Shown here piece by piece: positions 51,612 through 59,129 of a stretch of 59,129 bases of DNA (within the stretch, counting starts at the first letter, position 1; every line of letters starts with the position of its first letter). A program made the position numbers and the translations under genes. The stretch is from an uncultured Ruminococcus sp. GTDB taxonomy: Bacteria; Bacillota; Clostridia; Oscillospirales; Acutalibacteraceae. Where the stretch lies: assembly GCA_902799245.1 (NCBI GenBank), contig CADBZY010000021.1, positions 1 through 59,129 of the forward strand, in the 5' to 3' direction. The notes beneath the pieces were generated by a model, which saw nothing but the letters and a program-made list of their open reading frames with translations, ran no database searches and was not told where the DNA came from.

Positions 51612-52151
51612 TTATATTTCATAGCGCGCAAACTCGCAGTTCGGCAGAACAAATCCGCCGAATTCCTCGTTTGTCATGTCGCGGAAGTAAGAGGCAATCA
51701 TCTTGTTGGTCCATCCGTGGCTGATAAGAAGGAGAGTTTGCCCCCTGTGCTTTTCGATGATTTCGTCCAGAAACCCGTACACTCTGTGAGCCGACTGTAA
51801 GATCGACTCGCCTTCGGGAAACCGTTCCGCAAAAGCCTTGCTTCTGCGCAGATACTCGGGGTCGTTGCGCTTGCGGCATTCCATCGCGCCGAAGTCTGTC
51901 TCACGCAGTCTTGCGTCGGGAACGGGCGTCAACCCTAACTTTTCACCAACGATTTCCGCCGTGACGACGGCGCGGGAGAGATCAGAGCAATAAATGATTT
52001 CTATGCCCTTGCCGACCAGCGACTCCGCCAGCGTATGTGCCTGCTGTACGCCTTTTTCCGTAAGCGGAATATCCAGCCTTCCGCAGAGGCAGAACTGCAC
52101 GTTGAATTCGGTTTCTCCGTGACGCGCGGAATAAATGATTGTTTGACTCAT
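51612..52151 (-). CDS. Histidine phosphatase (phosphoglycerate-mutase-like)
   Basis: A 179-residue protein with the branch 1 signature SARHGETEFN (R10, H11, G12, E13), the second Arg/His set later (ISHGWTNKM), and PLTEKGVQQA. The short form without the N-terminal extension of true phosphoglycerate mutase suggests a small-molecule phosphatase, such as a CobC-like or broad-range enzyme; the substrate cannot be named. It stands between the acyl-CoA dehydratase activase genes and rny with its own terminator. Confidence 0.9.
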   Translation of the reverse strand: MSQTIIYSARHGETEFNVQFCLCGRLDIPLTEKGVQQAHTLAESLVGKGIEIIYCSDLSRAVVTAEIVGEKLGLTPVPDARLRETDFGAMECRKRNDPEYLRRSKAFAERFPEGESILQSAHRVYGFLDEIIEKHRGQTLLLISHGWTNKMIASYFRDMTNEEFGGFVLPNCEFARYEI

Positions 52152-52200
52152 GATTTTTTACTTCTTCCTCCGTTTTCCCGTTATCGATTCTTGTGTTCCG

Positions 52201-53538
52201 TCATTCCGTTGTTCCGTCAGCGGAATTCCTGACGTTGTCCCCGGCTTTTTCCGCCTTTTCCGCTGCGACGCGCTCGTTCAGGTTTTCTCTCGCCACGGCG
52301 AGCATCAGCTTGATGCGGTTTTCCTGATTGACCTTGGTGGCGCTGGGGTCGTAGTCGATGGGGGTGATGTTGGAGTTGGGGAAAACTTTGCGGATCTTGC
52401 CGATCATTCCCTTGCCGTTGATGTGATTCGGCAGGCAGCCGAAGGGCTGCGTGCAGACGATATTCTCATATCCCGATTCGCACAGCTCGAGCATTTCGGC
52501 GGTGAGCAGCCAGCCTTCGCCCATTTTGCTGCCGTAGCCGATCACGCCGTTGACAAGTGAACGCAGATGTGCGTAGGGCGACGGGACGGTGAAATTCGGA
52601 TGATCTTTCAGGGCATCGAGCATGGCCGTCTCCATCTTGGTGCAGAAGTTTTTGAGGAAGGAGACGAATTTGTATTTGATGGAGCTGCCGCCGTAGAGCA
52701 CGATGTCGTCCAGTCGGTTGTCCAGCTTGAACAGGGCAAATCCCATGAGTCCCGGCACCATTACCTCGCAGTCCTGGGAGGCGAGGAATTCCTCCAGGCT
52801 GTTGTTGGCGAGGGGGGAATATTTGACGTAGATTTCGCCCACCACTCCGACTTTTACCTTCGGCACACGGCTGACGGGAATGGCGTCGAATTCGTCGGCA
52901 ATCTGTTTCAGATTGTTGCGGAAGTCCTCGCCCATCATGCCCTTGCCGTGGGAGAACTGATCCAGCAGCCGTTCCACCCAGCTGTTGACAAGCGCTTCGG
53001 ATTCGCCCTTGTTCAGCTCGTAGGCCTTGACCTGGTTGTTCAGCAGCATGAGCAGGTCGCCGTAGACGATGCCCGAAACGAACTGCATGATAAGCGCGGG
53101 AGTGATGGAGAAGCCGGGGTTGCTTTCCAGTCCGGAAAGATTGACCGAAATAACAGGCACATTTTCGTAGCCTGCCGATTTGAGCGCCTTGCGCAGGAGA
53201 TGTATGTAATTGGAGGCGCGGCAGCCGCCGCCTGTCTGCGTGATCATCAGCGCTGTCTTGTTGACGTCGTATTTGCCGCTGTTCAGCGCGTCGATCATCT
53301 GTCCGATGACCAGAAGGGCAGGATAGCAGGTGTCGTTGTGGACGTATTTCAGACCTTCCTCGACCACTCTGTGACTGCTGTTGGTCAGCACCTCGATGTC
53401 GTAGCCCGCTTTTTGCAGCACCTTTTCGAAGAGCTTGAAATGCACCGGAAGCATATTGGGAACCAGAATTTTGTATTCCTTTCGCATTTCCTTGGTAAAG
53501 AGCAGCCTGCCGTCTTTGGTGTATTTTAATTCAGCCAT
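52201..53538 (-). CDS. Acyl-CoA dehydratase activase-associated protein (C-terminal part of the large fused form)
   Basis: A 445-residue protein resembling the last third of the roughly 1400-residue activase fusions of clostridia. It has the HgdB-like pattern of a 2-hydroxyacyl-CoA dehydratase subunit: HNDTCYPALLVIGQ, TQTGGGCRASNY, VQPFGCLPNHINGKGM, with cysteines that may hold a 4Fe-4S cluster. It sits 19 bases after the 964-residue activase gene, in the same direction, so the two were probably one protein that split, or are still co-folded. The C-terminal 30 residues are charged and likely disordered. Confidence 0.8.
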   Translation of the reverse strand: MAELKYTKDGRLLFTKEMRKEYKILVPNMLPVHFKLFEKVLQKAGYDIEVLTNSSHRVVEEGLKYVHNDTCYPALLVIGQMIDALNSGKYDVNKTALMITQTGGGCRASNYIHLLRKALKSAGYENVPVISVNLSGLESNPGFSITPALIMQFVSGIVYGDLLMLLNNQVKAYELNKGESEALVNSWVERLLDQFSHGKGMMGEDFRNNLKQIADEFDAIPVSRVPKVKVGVVGEIYVKYSPLANNSLEEFLASQDCEVMVPGLMGFALFKLDNRLDDIVLYGGSSIKYKFVSFLKNFCTKMETAMLDALKDHPNFTVPSPYAHLRSLVNGVIGYGSKMGEGWLLTAEMLELCESGYENIVCTQPFGCLPNHINGKGMIGKIRKVFPNSNITPIDYDPSATKVNQENRIKLMLAVARENLNERVAAEKAEKAGDNVRNSADGTTE

Positions 53539-53557
53539 TTAGCGTTACCCTTTCTGA

Positions 53558-56452
53558 TTATTCCTCGATAGCCGCAAAGAGGCTGCGCAGCCTGATCTTG
53601 ACGGCGCCGAGGTTGGTGATCTCATCGATCTTGATCTGGGTGTATATCTTGCCGCCGCTTTCCAGAATCGAGCGCACCTCGTCGGTAGTGATGGCGTCGA
53701 TGCCGCAGCCGAAGGACACCAGCTGCACCAGATTCATGTCGGGCTGGGTCAGCACGTATTTTGCCGCGGAGTAGAGGCGGGAGTGATAGGTCCACTGATT
53801 GAGCACTTTGACGGGGAATTTCTCTACCCTGTCGCTGACGACGTCTTCGGAAATGATCGCCGCGCCGCAGCCCGAAATAATCCTGTCAATGCCGTGGTTG
53901 ATTTCGGGGTCGATGTGATAGGGACGGCCGGAAAGCACGATAATGTGCATATGCTTGCTGCGTGCTTCTTCTATGATCTCCTCGCCGCGCTGGCGTACCT
54001 TGGCGAGATAGCTGTCGTACTCCTCATAGGCAGCGGAAGCGGCCGCCTTCACCTCGTCGAGCGGAATGATGTCAAAGTATTTGGACATCACCTGCTGGAA
54101 TTTCTTGGGGAAATCCTTGGGGCGGTGAATGCCGAGGTAGTCCTTGATGAAGTCAATCTTTTCAATGTCGGGCATATTGGCCTGAATGACTTCGGGATAG
54201 TATGCCACAACAGGACAGTTGTAATGGTTGTCGCCCATCTTTTCGTCAAAGTTGTAGGAAAGACAGGGATAGAAGATGGTCTGCACGCCGTCGTTGATCA
54301 GCGTCTGCACATGTCCGTGCATCAGCTTGGCCGGGAAGCAGACGGTATCTGACGGGATGGTCGCCTGCCCCAGAAGGTACATCTTGCGGTTGGAGAGGGG
54401 AGAGGTGACCACTTCAAAGCCGAGCTTCGTGAAAAGCGTGTGCCAGAAGGGAAGCAGCTCGAACATATTCAGTCCCATGGGAATACCGATTTTGCCGCGT
54501 TCACCGGGAACCGGCGTATATTCCTTGAGCAGCTTCAATTTGTAGTCGTAGATATTGAGCGAATCGTCCGCCTTGCGGTGGGTGATGGGACGGTCGCAGC
54601 GGTTGCCGCTGATGAATTTGCGGTTGTTGTCGAATATATTGACGGTCAGGCGGCAGTTGTTGCTGCAAAGACCGCAGCGCGCGTCCTTGACCTGATGGAA
54701 GAAGCTGGCGAGCTGCTGTGCGTTGAGGATTTTGCTGCTGCCGGTGGAATGGCGGGAGGCGTAAAGCGCCGCGCCGTATGCGCCCATCAGTCCGGCAATA
54801 GCGGGACGCACGACCTGTACGCCCATCTCCTGCTCGAAGGCTCTCAGCACGGCGTCATTGAGGAAGGTGCCGCCCTGTACGACGATCTTTTGGCCGAGTT
54901 CGTCGGGGCTGGAAGCGCGGATGACCTTGTAGAGCGCGTTCTTGACGACGCTGATGGAAAGACCCGCGGAGATGTTTTCGATGGATGCGCCGTCCTTCTG
55001 CGCCTGCTTGACGGAGGAATTCATAAAGACGGTGCAGCGGGAGCCGAGATCGACCGGCTTGTCGGCAAAGAGCCCCAGCCGCGCAAATTCAGCGATCGGC
55101 TTGCCCAGCGCCTCGGCGAAGGTCTGGAGGAAGGAGCCGCAGCCGGAGGAACAGGCTTCGTTGAGGAAGATGCTGTCTACTTCGCCCTTTTTGCCGATTT
55201 TGAAGCATTTGATGTCCTGACCGCCGATGTCTATAACGAATTCCACATCCGGCATGAATTTTCTCGCGGCGGTGAGGTGGGCGGTGGTTTCCACGATGCC
55301 GGAGTCAAGGCTGAACGCGTTCTTGATCAGCTCCTCGCCGTATCCGGTGGAGGTAGCGCCGACAATCTTGATTTTGGGATATTTCCAGTAGAAATGCTCC
55401 AGGAATTCCTTGACCTGCGGCACGGGATTGCCCTTGTTGGAGCTGTATTTGTCGCGGAGAATCTTGCCGTCTGGCGTGATGACCACCATCTTGATGGTGG
55501 TGGAGCCGGAATCGACGCCGTAATACGCTTCACCCTCGTAGGTGTCCGGGTCGATGCGTTCGATGGAATTCTCGGAGTGCCGTCTGACAAACTCCTCGTA
55601 TTCCTGCTTGCTTTTGAAAAGAGGGTCTATGGAATTGTAATTGCCCACGGCTTTGAGGCTGCCGAGCGTTTCGATGGCCTTGTCCAGGTCAATTTCTGTA
55701 TCGGCTCCGAGCGCCGCGCCGATGGCAACGTAATAGAGCGAGTTTTCGGGGCAGGTTCCTTTTAATTTCAGGGTATCGTCAAAGGCGTTGCGCAGCTCGG
55801 AGAAGAAGGTGAGCGGACCGCCGAGATACACGACGTTGCCCTTGATGGGTCGTCCCTGCGCGAGTCCGGCAATGGTCTGGTTGACCACGGCGTAGAAGAT
55901 GCTGGATGAAACGTCGCTGGTGCGCGCGCCCTGGTTGAGCAGCGGTTGGATGTCGGTCTTGGCAAACACGCCGCAGCGCGAAGCGATGGTGTAGCGGCGT
56001 TCCGCCGACTTGGCCGCCTCGTTCATTTCTGTGGGAGAGATGTTGAGCAGGGTCGCCATCTGGTCGATGAACGCGCCGGTACCGCCGGCGCAGGAGCCGT
56101 TCATGCGGAATTCCATGCCGCCGGTGACAAAGAGAATTTTCGCGTCCTCGCCGCCAAGCTCGATGGCGACATCGGTTTCGGGAAGCAGGTTTTTCAGGGC
56201 GATGCGGGAGGCGAACACCTCCTGTACCAGCGGAATGCCGCAGGCCTCGGAAATTCCCATGCCTGCGGAGCCGGAAATGGATAAAAGAGCGTTGTTTTCG
56301 CCTGTCAGTTCCCTGACGTTTTTCAGGACGCCGAGTGTCTTTTCCGTGATCTGAGAGAGATGCCGTTCGTAGGATTTATGTATAATGTTGTTGTTTTCGT
56401 CCAGCACGACATATTTAATTGTCGTTGAACCGACGTCTATTCCTATTCTCAA
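53558..56452 (-). CDS. BcrA/D-type acyl-CoA dehydratase activase, double domain
   Basis: A 964-residue protein with two BcrAD-BadFG ATPase domains in tandem: the first opens MRIGIDVGSTTIKYVVLD with GSCAGGTGAFIDQMA near residue 126; the second opens YYGVDSGSTTIKMVVI near residue 313 with NEACSSGCGSFLQTFAE. A DUF2229-type region follows (about 580-960), with CGLCSNNC and GIPMGLNMFELLPFW. Activases of this class use ATP to push electrons to a 2-hydroxyacyl-CoA dehydratase or benzoyl-CoA reductase. Which substrate is used here is open, as no dehydratase alpha/beta pair is in the window. Confidence 0.85.
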   Translation of the reverse strand: MRIGIDVGSTTIKYVVLDENNNIIHKSYERHLSQITEKTLGVLKNVRELTGENNALLSISGSAGMGISEACGIPLVQEVFASRIALKNLLPETDVAIELGGEDAKILFVTGGMEFRMNGSCAGGTGAFIDQMATLLNISPTEMNEAAKSAERRYTIASRCGVFAKTDIQPLLNQGARTSDVSSSIFYAVVNQTIAGLAQGRPIKGNVVYLGGPLTFFSELRNAFDDTLKLKGTCPENSLYYVAIGAALGADTEIDLDKAIETLGSLKAVGNYNSIDPLFKSKQEYEEFVRRHSENSIERIDPDTYEGEAYYGVDSGSTTIKMVVITPDGKILRDKYSSNKGNPVPQVKEFLEHFYWKYPKIKIVGATSTGYGEELIKNAFSLDSGIVETTAHLTAARKFMPDVEFVIDIGGQDIKCFKIGKKGEVDSIFLNEACSSGCGSFLQTFAEALGKPIAEFARLGLFADKPVDLGSRCTVFMNSSVKQAQKDGASIENISAGLSISVVKNALYKVIRASSPDELGQKIVVQGGTFLNDAVLRAFEQEMGVQVVRPAIAGLMGAYGAALYASRHSTGSSKILNAQQLASFFHQVKDARCGLCSNNCRLTVNIFDNNRKFISGNRCDRPITHRKADDSLNIYDYKLKLLKEYTPVPGERGKIGIPMGLNMFELLPFWHTLFTKLGFEVVTSPLSNRKMYLLGQATIPSDTVCFPAKLMHGHVQTLINDGVQTIFYPCLSYNFDEKMGDNHYNCPVVAYYPEVIQANMPDIEKIDFIKDYLGIHRPKDFPKKFQQVMSKYFDIIPLDEVKAAASAAYEEYDSYLAKVRQRGEEIIEEARSKHMHIIVLSGRPYHIDPEINHGIDRIISGCGAAIISEDVVSDRVEKFPVKVLNQWTYHSRLYSAAKYVLTQPDMNLVQLVSFGCGIDAITTDEVRSILESGGKIYTQIKIDEITNLGAVKIRLRSLFAAIEE

Positions 56453-56761
56453 AATTCATTCTCCATTCATGCATTGAATATATATCGCGACGGAAATAAA
56501 TTTGACGATAATCCACCGATTTTTTTATACACGAAGTAAATAATAGCACATCTTGGCGATAAAGTAAAGTCAAAATTCGATGAAAAATCTGCCGGAATTA
56601 AAAAATCTGCGCTTGCGATAATTATTTCCGCAAAGAATATGGCAAGTCTATTGATAATGGCCATTGTATTTGGTATAATTATCGTGCCAGTTTGTTAATT
56701 TAATATTAACTCAGTCGATAACAAACAATAAATTATTATGAGATAAAGAAGGTCTTTGCAA
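56453..56761. promoter_or_regulatory. Divergent intergenic region with promoters for the activase and CYTH genes
   Basis: No gene is visible. Toward the right, TTGATA (56651-56656), 17 bases, TATAAT (56674-56679) precedes the CYTH gene. Toward the left, on the minus strand, TTTACT and TATTAT (-10 at 56540-56545) with 17 bases between could serve the activase gene. Confidence 0.65.
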
Positions 56762-57235
56762 ATGGAAATAGAACGTCAGTTTTTGATTGAAAAATTCCCG
56801 GAGCTGCCCGAAATATATACCGCGCAGGTGTGGCAGGGCTATCTTTCCACGGCTCCGGTCGTGCGTATACGCCGTTTTTCGCCGCCCGACGGCTGCGACA
56901 GGTACGAGCTCACCGTCAAGGGTAAGGGCACACTGGTGCGCGCCGAGGTCAATATTCCCATAGACGCCGCGCAGTATGAGGAAATGTCCGGCATTCTCAG
57001 GCGTGAGCCGATTCACAAGGATTATCATATCTATGAGCTTCCGGACGGTCTGCGCCTGGAATGCAGCGCGGTCGATCCGGAAACCGACCACGGGTTCATG
57101 TATGCCGAGGTGGAATTTGACTCGGTGGAGGCGGCGAATGCCTTTGTTCCTCCAGCATTCCTCGGCAGGGAGATGACCGAGGTGCGCGATTTCAGCATGA
57201 GCAATTACTGGATCAAGGGACGGTTTGACATATAA
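56762..57235 (+). CDS. CYTH domain protein with an altered signature motif
   Basis: A 157-residue protein; the ATG at 56762 follows AAGAAGGT. The CYTH fold is indicated by MEIERQFLI at the start, followed by alternating acidic and basic strands (VRIRRF, YELTVKGKG, LRLECSAVD, YAEVEFDS). The family motif ExExK appears as E2-I-E4-R-Q6, so the lysine that normally contacts the triphosphate is glutamine. The family covers thiamine triphosphatase, tripolyphosphatase and class IV adenylate cyclase; the Lys change makes a standard activity uncertain. It is monocistronic. Confidence 0.88.
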   Translation: MEIERQFLIEKFPELPEIYTAQVWQGYLSTAPVVRIRRFSPPDGCDRYELTVKGKGTLVRAEVNIPIDAAQYEEMSGILRREPIHKDYHIYELPDGLRLECSAVDPETDHGFMYAEVEFDSVEAANAFVPPAFLGREMTEVRDFSMSNYWIKGRFDI

Positions 57236-57330
57236 GCGCTTACGTTCGTTCGCTAACTGGAGAATGAAGACTGAAAACTGAAGAAAGAATAATGCCGAAG
57301 CGCTGCGCGCCGGAATATATAATGATTCAT
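57236..57330 (+). repeat. Intergenic repeat (copy 2)
   Basis: GCGCTTACGTTCGTTCGCTA at 57236-57255 matches the complement of 28531-28550 in 17 of 20 positions and 59110-59129 in 18 of 20. It is followed by A/G-rich GAATGAAGACTGAAAACTG units and a GCGCTGCGCGCCGGAATATA segment like that near 28415. No terminator is clear here. Confidence 0.6.
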
Positions 57331-57364
57331 CCCGCTAAATCGGTGAATTATTCTTCAAAATCCA

Positions 57365-57393
57365 TTGACAGCCCCATGGATAGGTGTTATAAT
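57365..57393 (+). promoter_or_regulatory. Consensus promoter of the acetolactate synthase gene
   Basis: A perfect TTGACA (57365-57370), exactly 17 bases, and a perfect TATAAT (57388-57393). The ATG at 57454 follows TTTGGAGG. Confidence 0.9.
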
Positions 57394-57453
57394 ACCCTTA
57401 ATTGCACTCTTGCATAACTACGATCATAACAAATTTGGAGGCTTTCAGAAAAA

Positions 57454-59107
57454 ATGAAACTCAACGGCTCAGACATCATCTGTGAAGTGCTGCTCGAGCA
57501 GGGAGTCGATACGGTATTCGGCTATCCCGGCGGCGCGGTGCTCAATATCTACGACGCGCTTTATAAATACAGTGACAAAATCACCCACATACTGACCGCC
57601 CACGAACAGGGCGCCAGCCATGCCGCCGACGGCTACGCGCGTTCCACCGGCAAGACAGGCGTTGTCATCGCCACTTCCGGCCCCGGCGCGACCAATCTTG
57701 TCACAGGCATTGCCACCGCCATGATGGACAGCGTTCCCATGGTCGCCATCACCGGCAACGTCGCCACGCCCGCGCTCGGCAAGGACTCCTTCCAGGAGGT
57801 CGACATCACCGGTATTACCATGCCTATCACCAAGCACAACTTCCTTGTGCGCGACATCACCACCCTTGCGCCCATTCTCCGCAAGGCGTTCCTTATCGCC
57901 CGTTCCGGCAGACCGGGACCCGTTCTGGTGGACGTGCCGAAGGACATTTCCGCGGCGATCACCGAATTCGAGCATGAGCAGCCCAAGGCAAACGTCCGCG
58001 TGCAGGCCGACAATGACGCCATTGCCAAGGCGGTAAGGCTCATCAACAACGCCAAGCGCCCGATGATCTACGCCGGCGGCGGTGTGATCTCCGCCAACGC
58101 GTCCAAGCAGCTTCTTGAGTTTGCCGAAAAAGCGGACATTCCCGTTTCCTGCTCGCTGATGGGAATGGGCGGTTTCCCGAACGACCACAGGCTCTACTGC
58201 GGACTCATCGGCATGCACGGCGGCTACGGCAGCGCTATGGCGACAAGCAATTGCGATCTGATGGTGGTTGTCGGCGCGCGCTTCTCTGATCGCGTTGCCG
58301 GAGACACCAAGGCATTCGCCAAGGACGCGAAGATCATCCACATCGACATCGACGCGGCGGAATTCGACAAGAATGTGCTGGTTGACCTTACCGTCAGAGG
58401 CAGCGCAGACGCTGTGCTTTCCAAGCTGGCGAGAAATGTGGACAAAGCAGATCATTCCGAATGGGTCAATCAGATTGCCGAGTGGAGCAACGAGAAAAAG
58501 TGCAGCCAGCAGGACGGTGAAAACGTAACTCCTGAGCTTGTCTTTGACGAGCTGAATAAAACCATGCGTCCGCAGGACATTCTCTGCACCGACGTGGGAC
58601 AGCATCAGATGTGGGCGGCGCAGATGTATGATTTCAAGCTTCATCACCTCCGGCGGTTTAGGAACCATGGGCTACGGCATGGGCGCTTCCATCGGTTCGC
58701 AGGTCGGCAATCCCGACAAACGCGTGGTGCTGATCACGGGCGACGGCTCCTTCCACATGAATCTGAACGAGCTTACCACCATGGCAAGCTACAACCTGCC
58801 GGTTGTGGTCATTGTCATGAACAACCAGGTGCTCGGCATGGTGCGCCAGTGGCAGAAGCTCTTCTACGGCAACCGGTTCAGCCACACTGACCCCAACCGC
58901 AAAACAGATTTTGTCAAATTGGCAGAGGCGTTCGGCGTCACCGGTATGCGCATCACCAGAGCCGATGAAGTGAGCGGCGTTCTTACGGAAGCCTTCGCAA
59001 AGAACGGCCCCGTCGTCATCGACTGCGTCATCAGCAAGGACATGAACGCCCTTCCCATGATTCATCCGGGACTCGGCGCGGACAAGATCATCACCGAGAT
59101 GGAGTGA
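57454..59107 (+). pseudogene. ilvB: Acetolactate synthase large subunit, frameshifted at about 58636
   Basis: The first frame encodes a standard large subunit: SDIICEVLLEQGVDTVFGYPGG with the catalytic Glu region AHEQGASHAADGYAR, FAD and TPP pieces, up to WAAQMYDFK (58635). The conserved continuation FITSGGLGTMGYG, then GDGSFHMNLNELTTM (TPP-binding GDG...N motif) and the C-terminus, is only in frame two, ending 59107. Other family members have about four residues between FK and FI(T/S)SGG, while one base remains here, so an 11-base loss at AAGCTT (58636-58641) fits the shift. It may be a real inactivation, a strain polymorphism or a sequence error. The enzyme makes acetolactate for branched-chain amino acids. 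Confidence 0.85.
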
Positions 59108-59109
59108 GA

Positions 59110-59129
59110 GCGCTCACATTCGTTCGCTA
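59110..59129 (+). repeat. Intergenic repeat (copy 3), cut by the window edge
   Basis: GCGCTCACATTCGTTCGCTA begins just after the acetolactate synthase stop codon and runs to the end of the window; it matches copies 1 and 2 closely. Confidence 0.6.

Overview
The window looks like a chromosome segment from a strictly anaerobic, spore-forming clostridium, probably of the Ruminococcaceae/Oscillospiraceae. It carries a SpoIIE-type sporulation phosphatase, a six-subunit Rnf complex, a BcrA/D-type acyl-CoA dehydratase activase, a BspA-like leucine-rich-repeat surface protein, RNase Y and DUF4364. This placement is inference from gene content; no 16S rRNA gene is present.

Positions 1 to about 24,880 read as the right-hand part of an integrated genomic island. 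Its right end is an integration module (sigma-like protein, structured non-coding stretch, MazF-like toxin, excisionase, tyrosine recombinase) that stops about 130 bases from the 3' end of an initiator tRNA-fMet gene. To its left are defence and other cargo modules of unlike base composition: a Shedu-like C-terminal remnant; an FRG-domain protein; a truncated 34-residue ORF; a five-gene type III-like restriction-modification operon (PLD/SNF2 helicase, DUF4391, Mod, ParB-like, Res); a GC-rich, translationally coupled four-gene operon (radical SAM, membrane protein, SplB-like radical SAM, dihydroorotate-dehydrogenase-like); an AT-rich pair of a soluble histidine-kinase-like protein and a receiver-HEPN protein; a divergent WYL regulator; and an Abi_C/HEPN protein. 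No conjugation genes are visible, and the left end lies outside the window.

The most interesting candidate is the pair at 15.4-18.9 kb. A cytoplasmic GHKL/DHp protein overlaps a gene for a phosphoreceiver domain fused to a HEPN region with an RNWSAH motif, which suggests a two-component defence system ending in an RNase. The WYL gene reads away from it and has a near-palindrome over its -10 box that also occurs, 18 of 21 bases identical, in front of the radical SAM operon.

From about 24,950 onward the sequence is GC-rich core chromosome. In order it holds: an ABC exporter with a NarL-type two-component system; a GH31 alpha-glucosidase; SpoIIE; MltG; a CpXC protein; DUF4364; a secreted LRR/Ig-like protein; YraN; a Nudix hydrolase; RNase P RNA; rnfCDGEAB; an Rpn-type nuclease with a tandem repeat; RNase Y with a long leader; a histidine phosphatase; a split 2-hydroxyacyl-CoA dehydratase activase system; a CYTH protein; and an acetolactate synthase gene broken by a frameshift. 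An interspersed intergenic repeat occurs in at least three copies, the last at the window edge.
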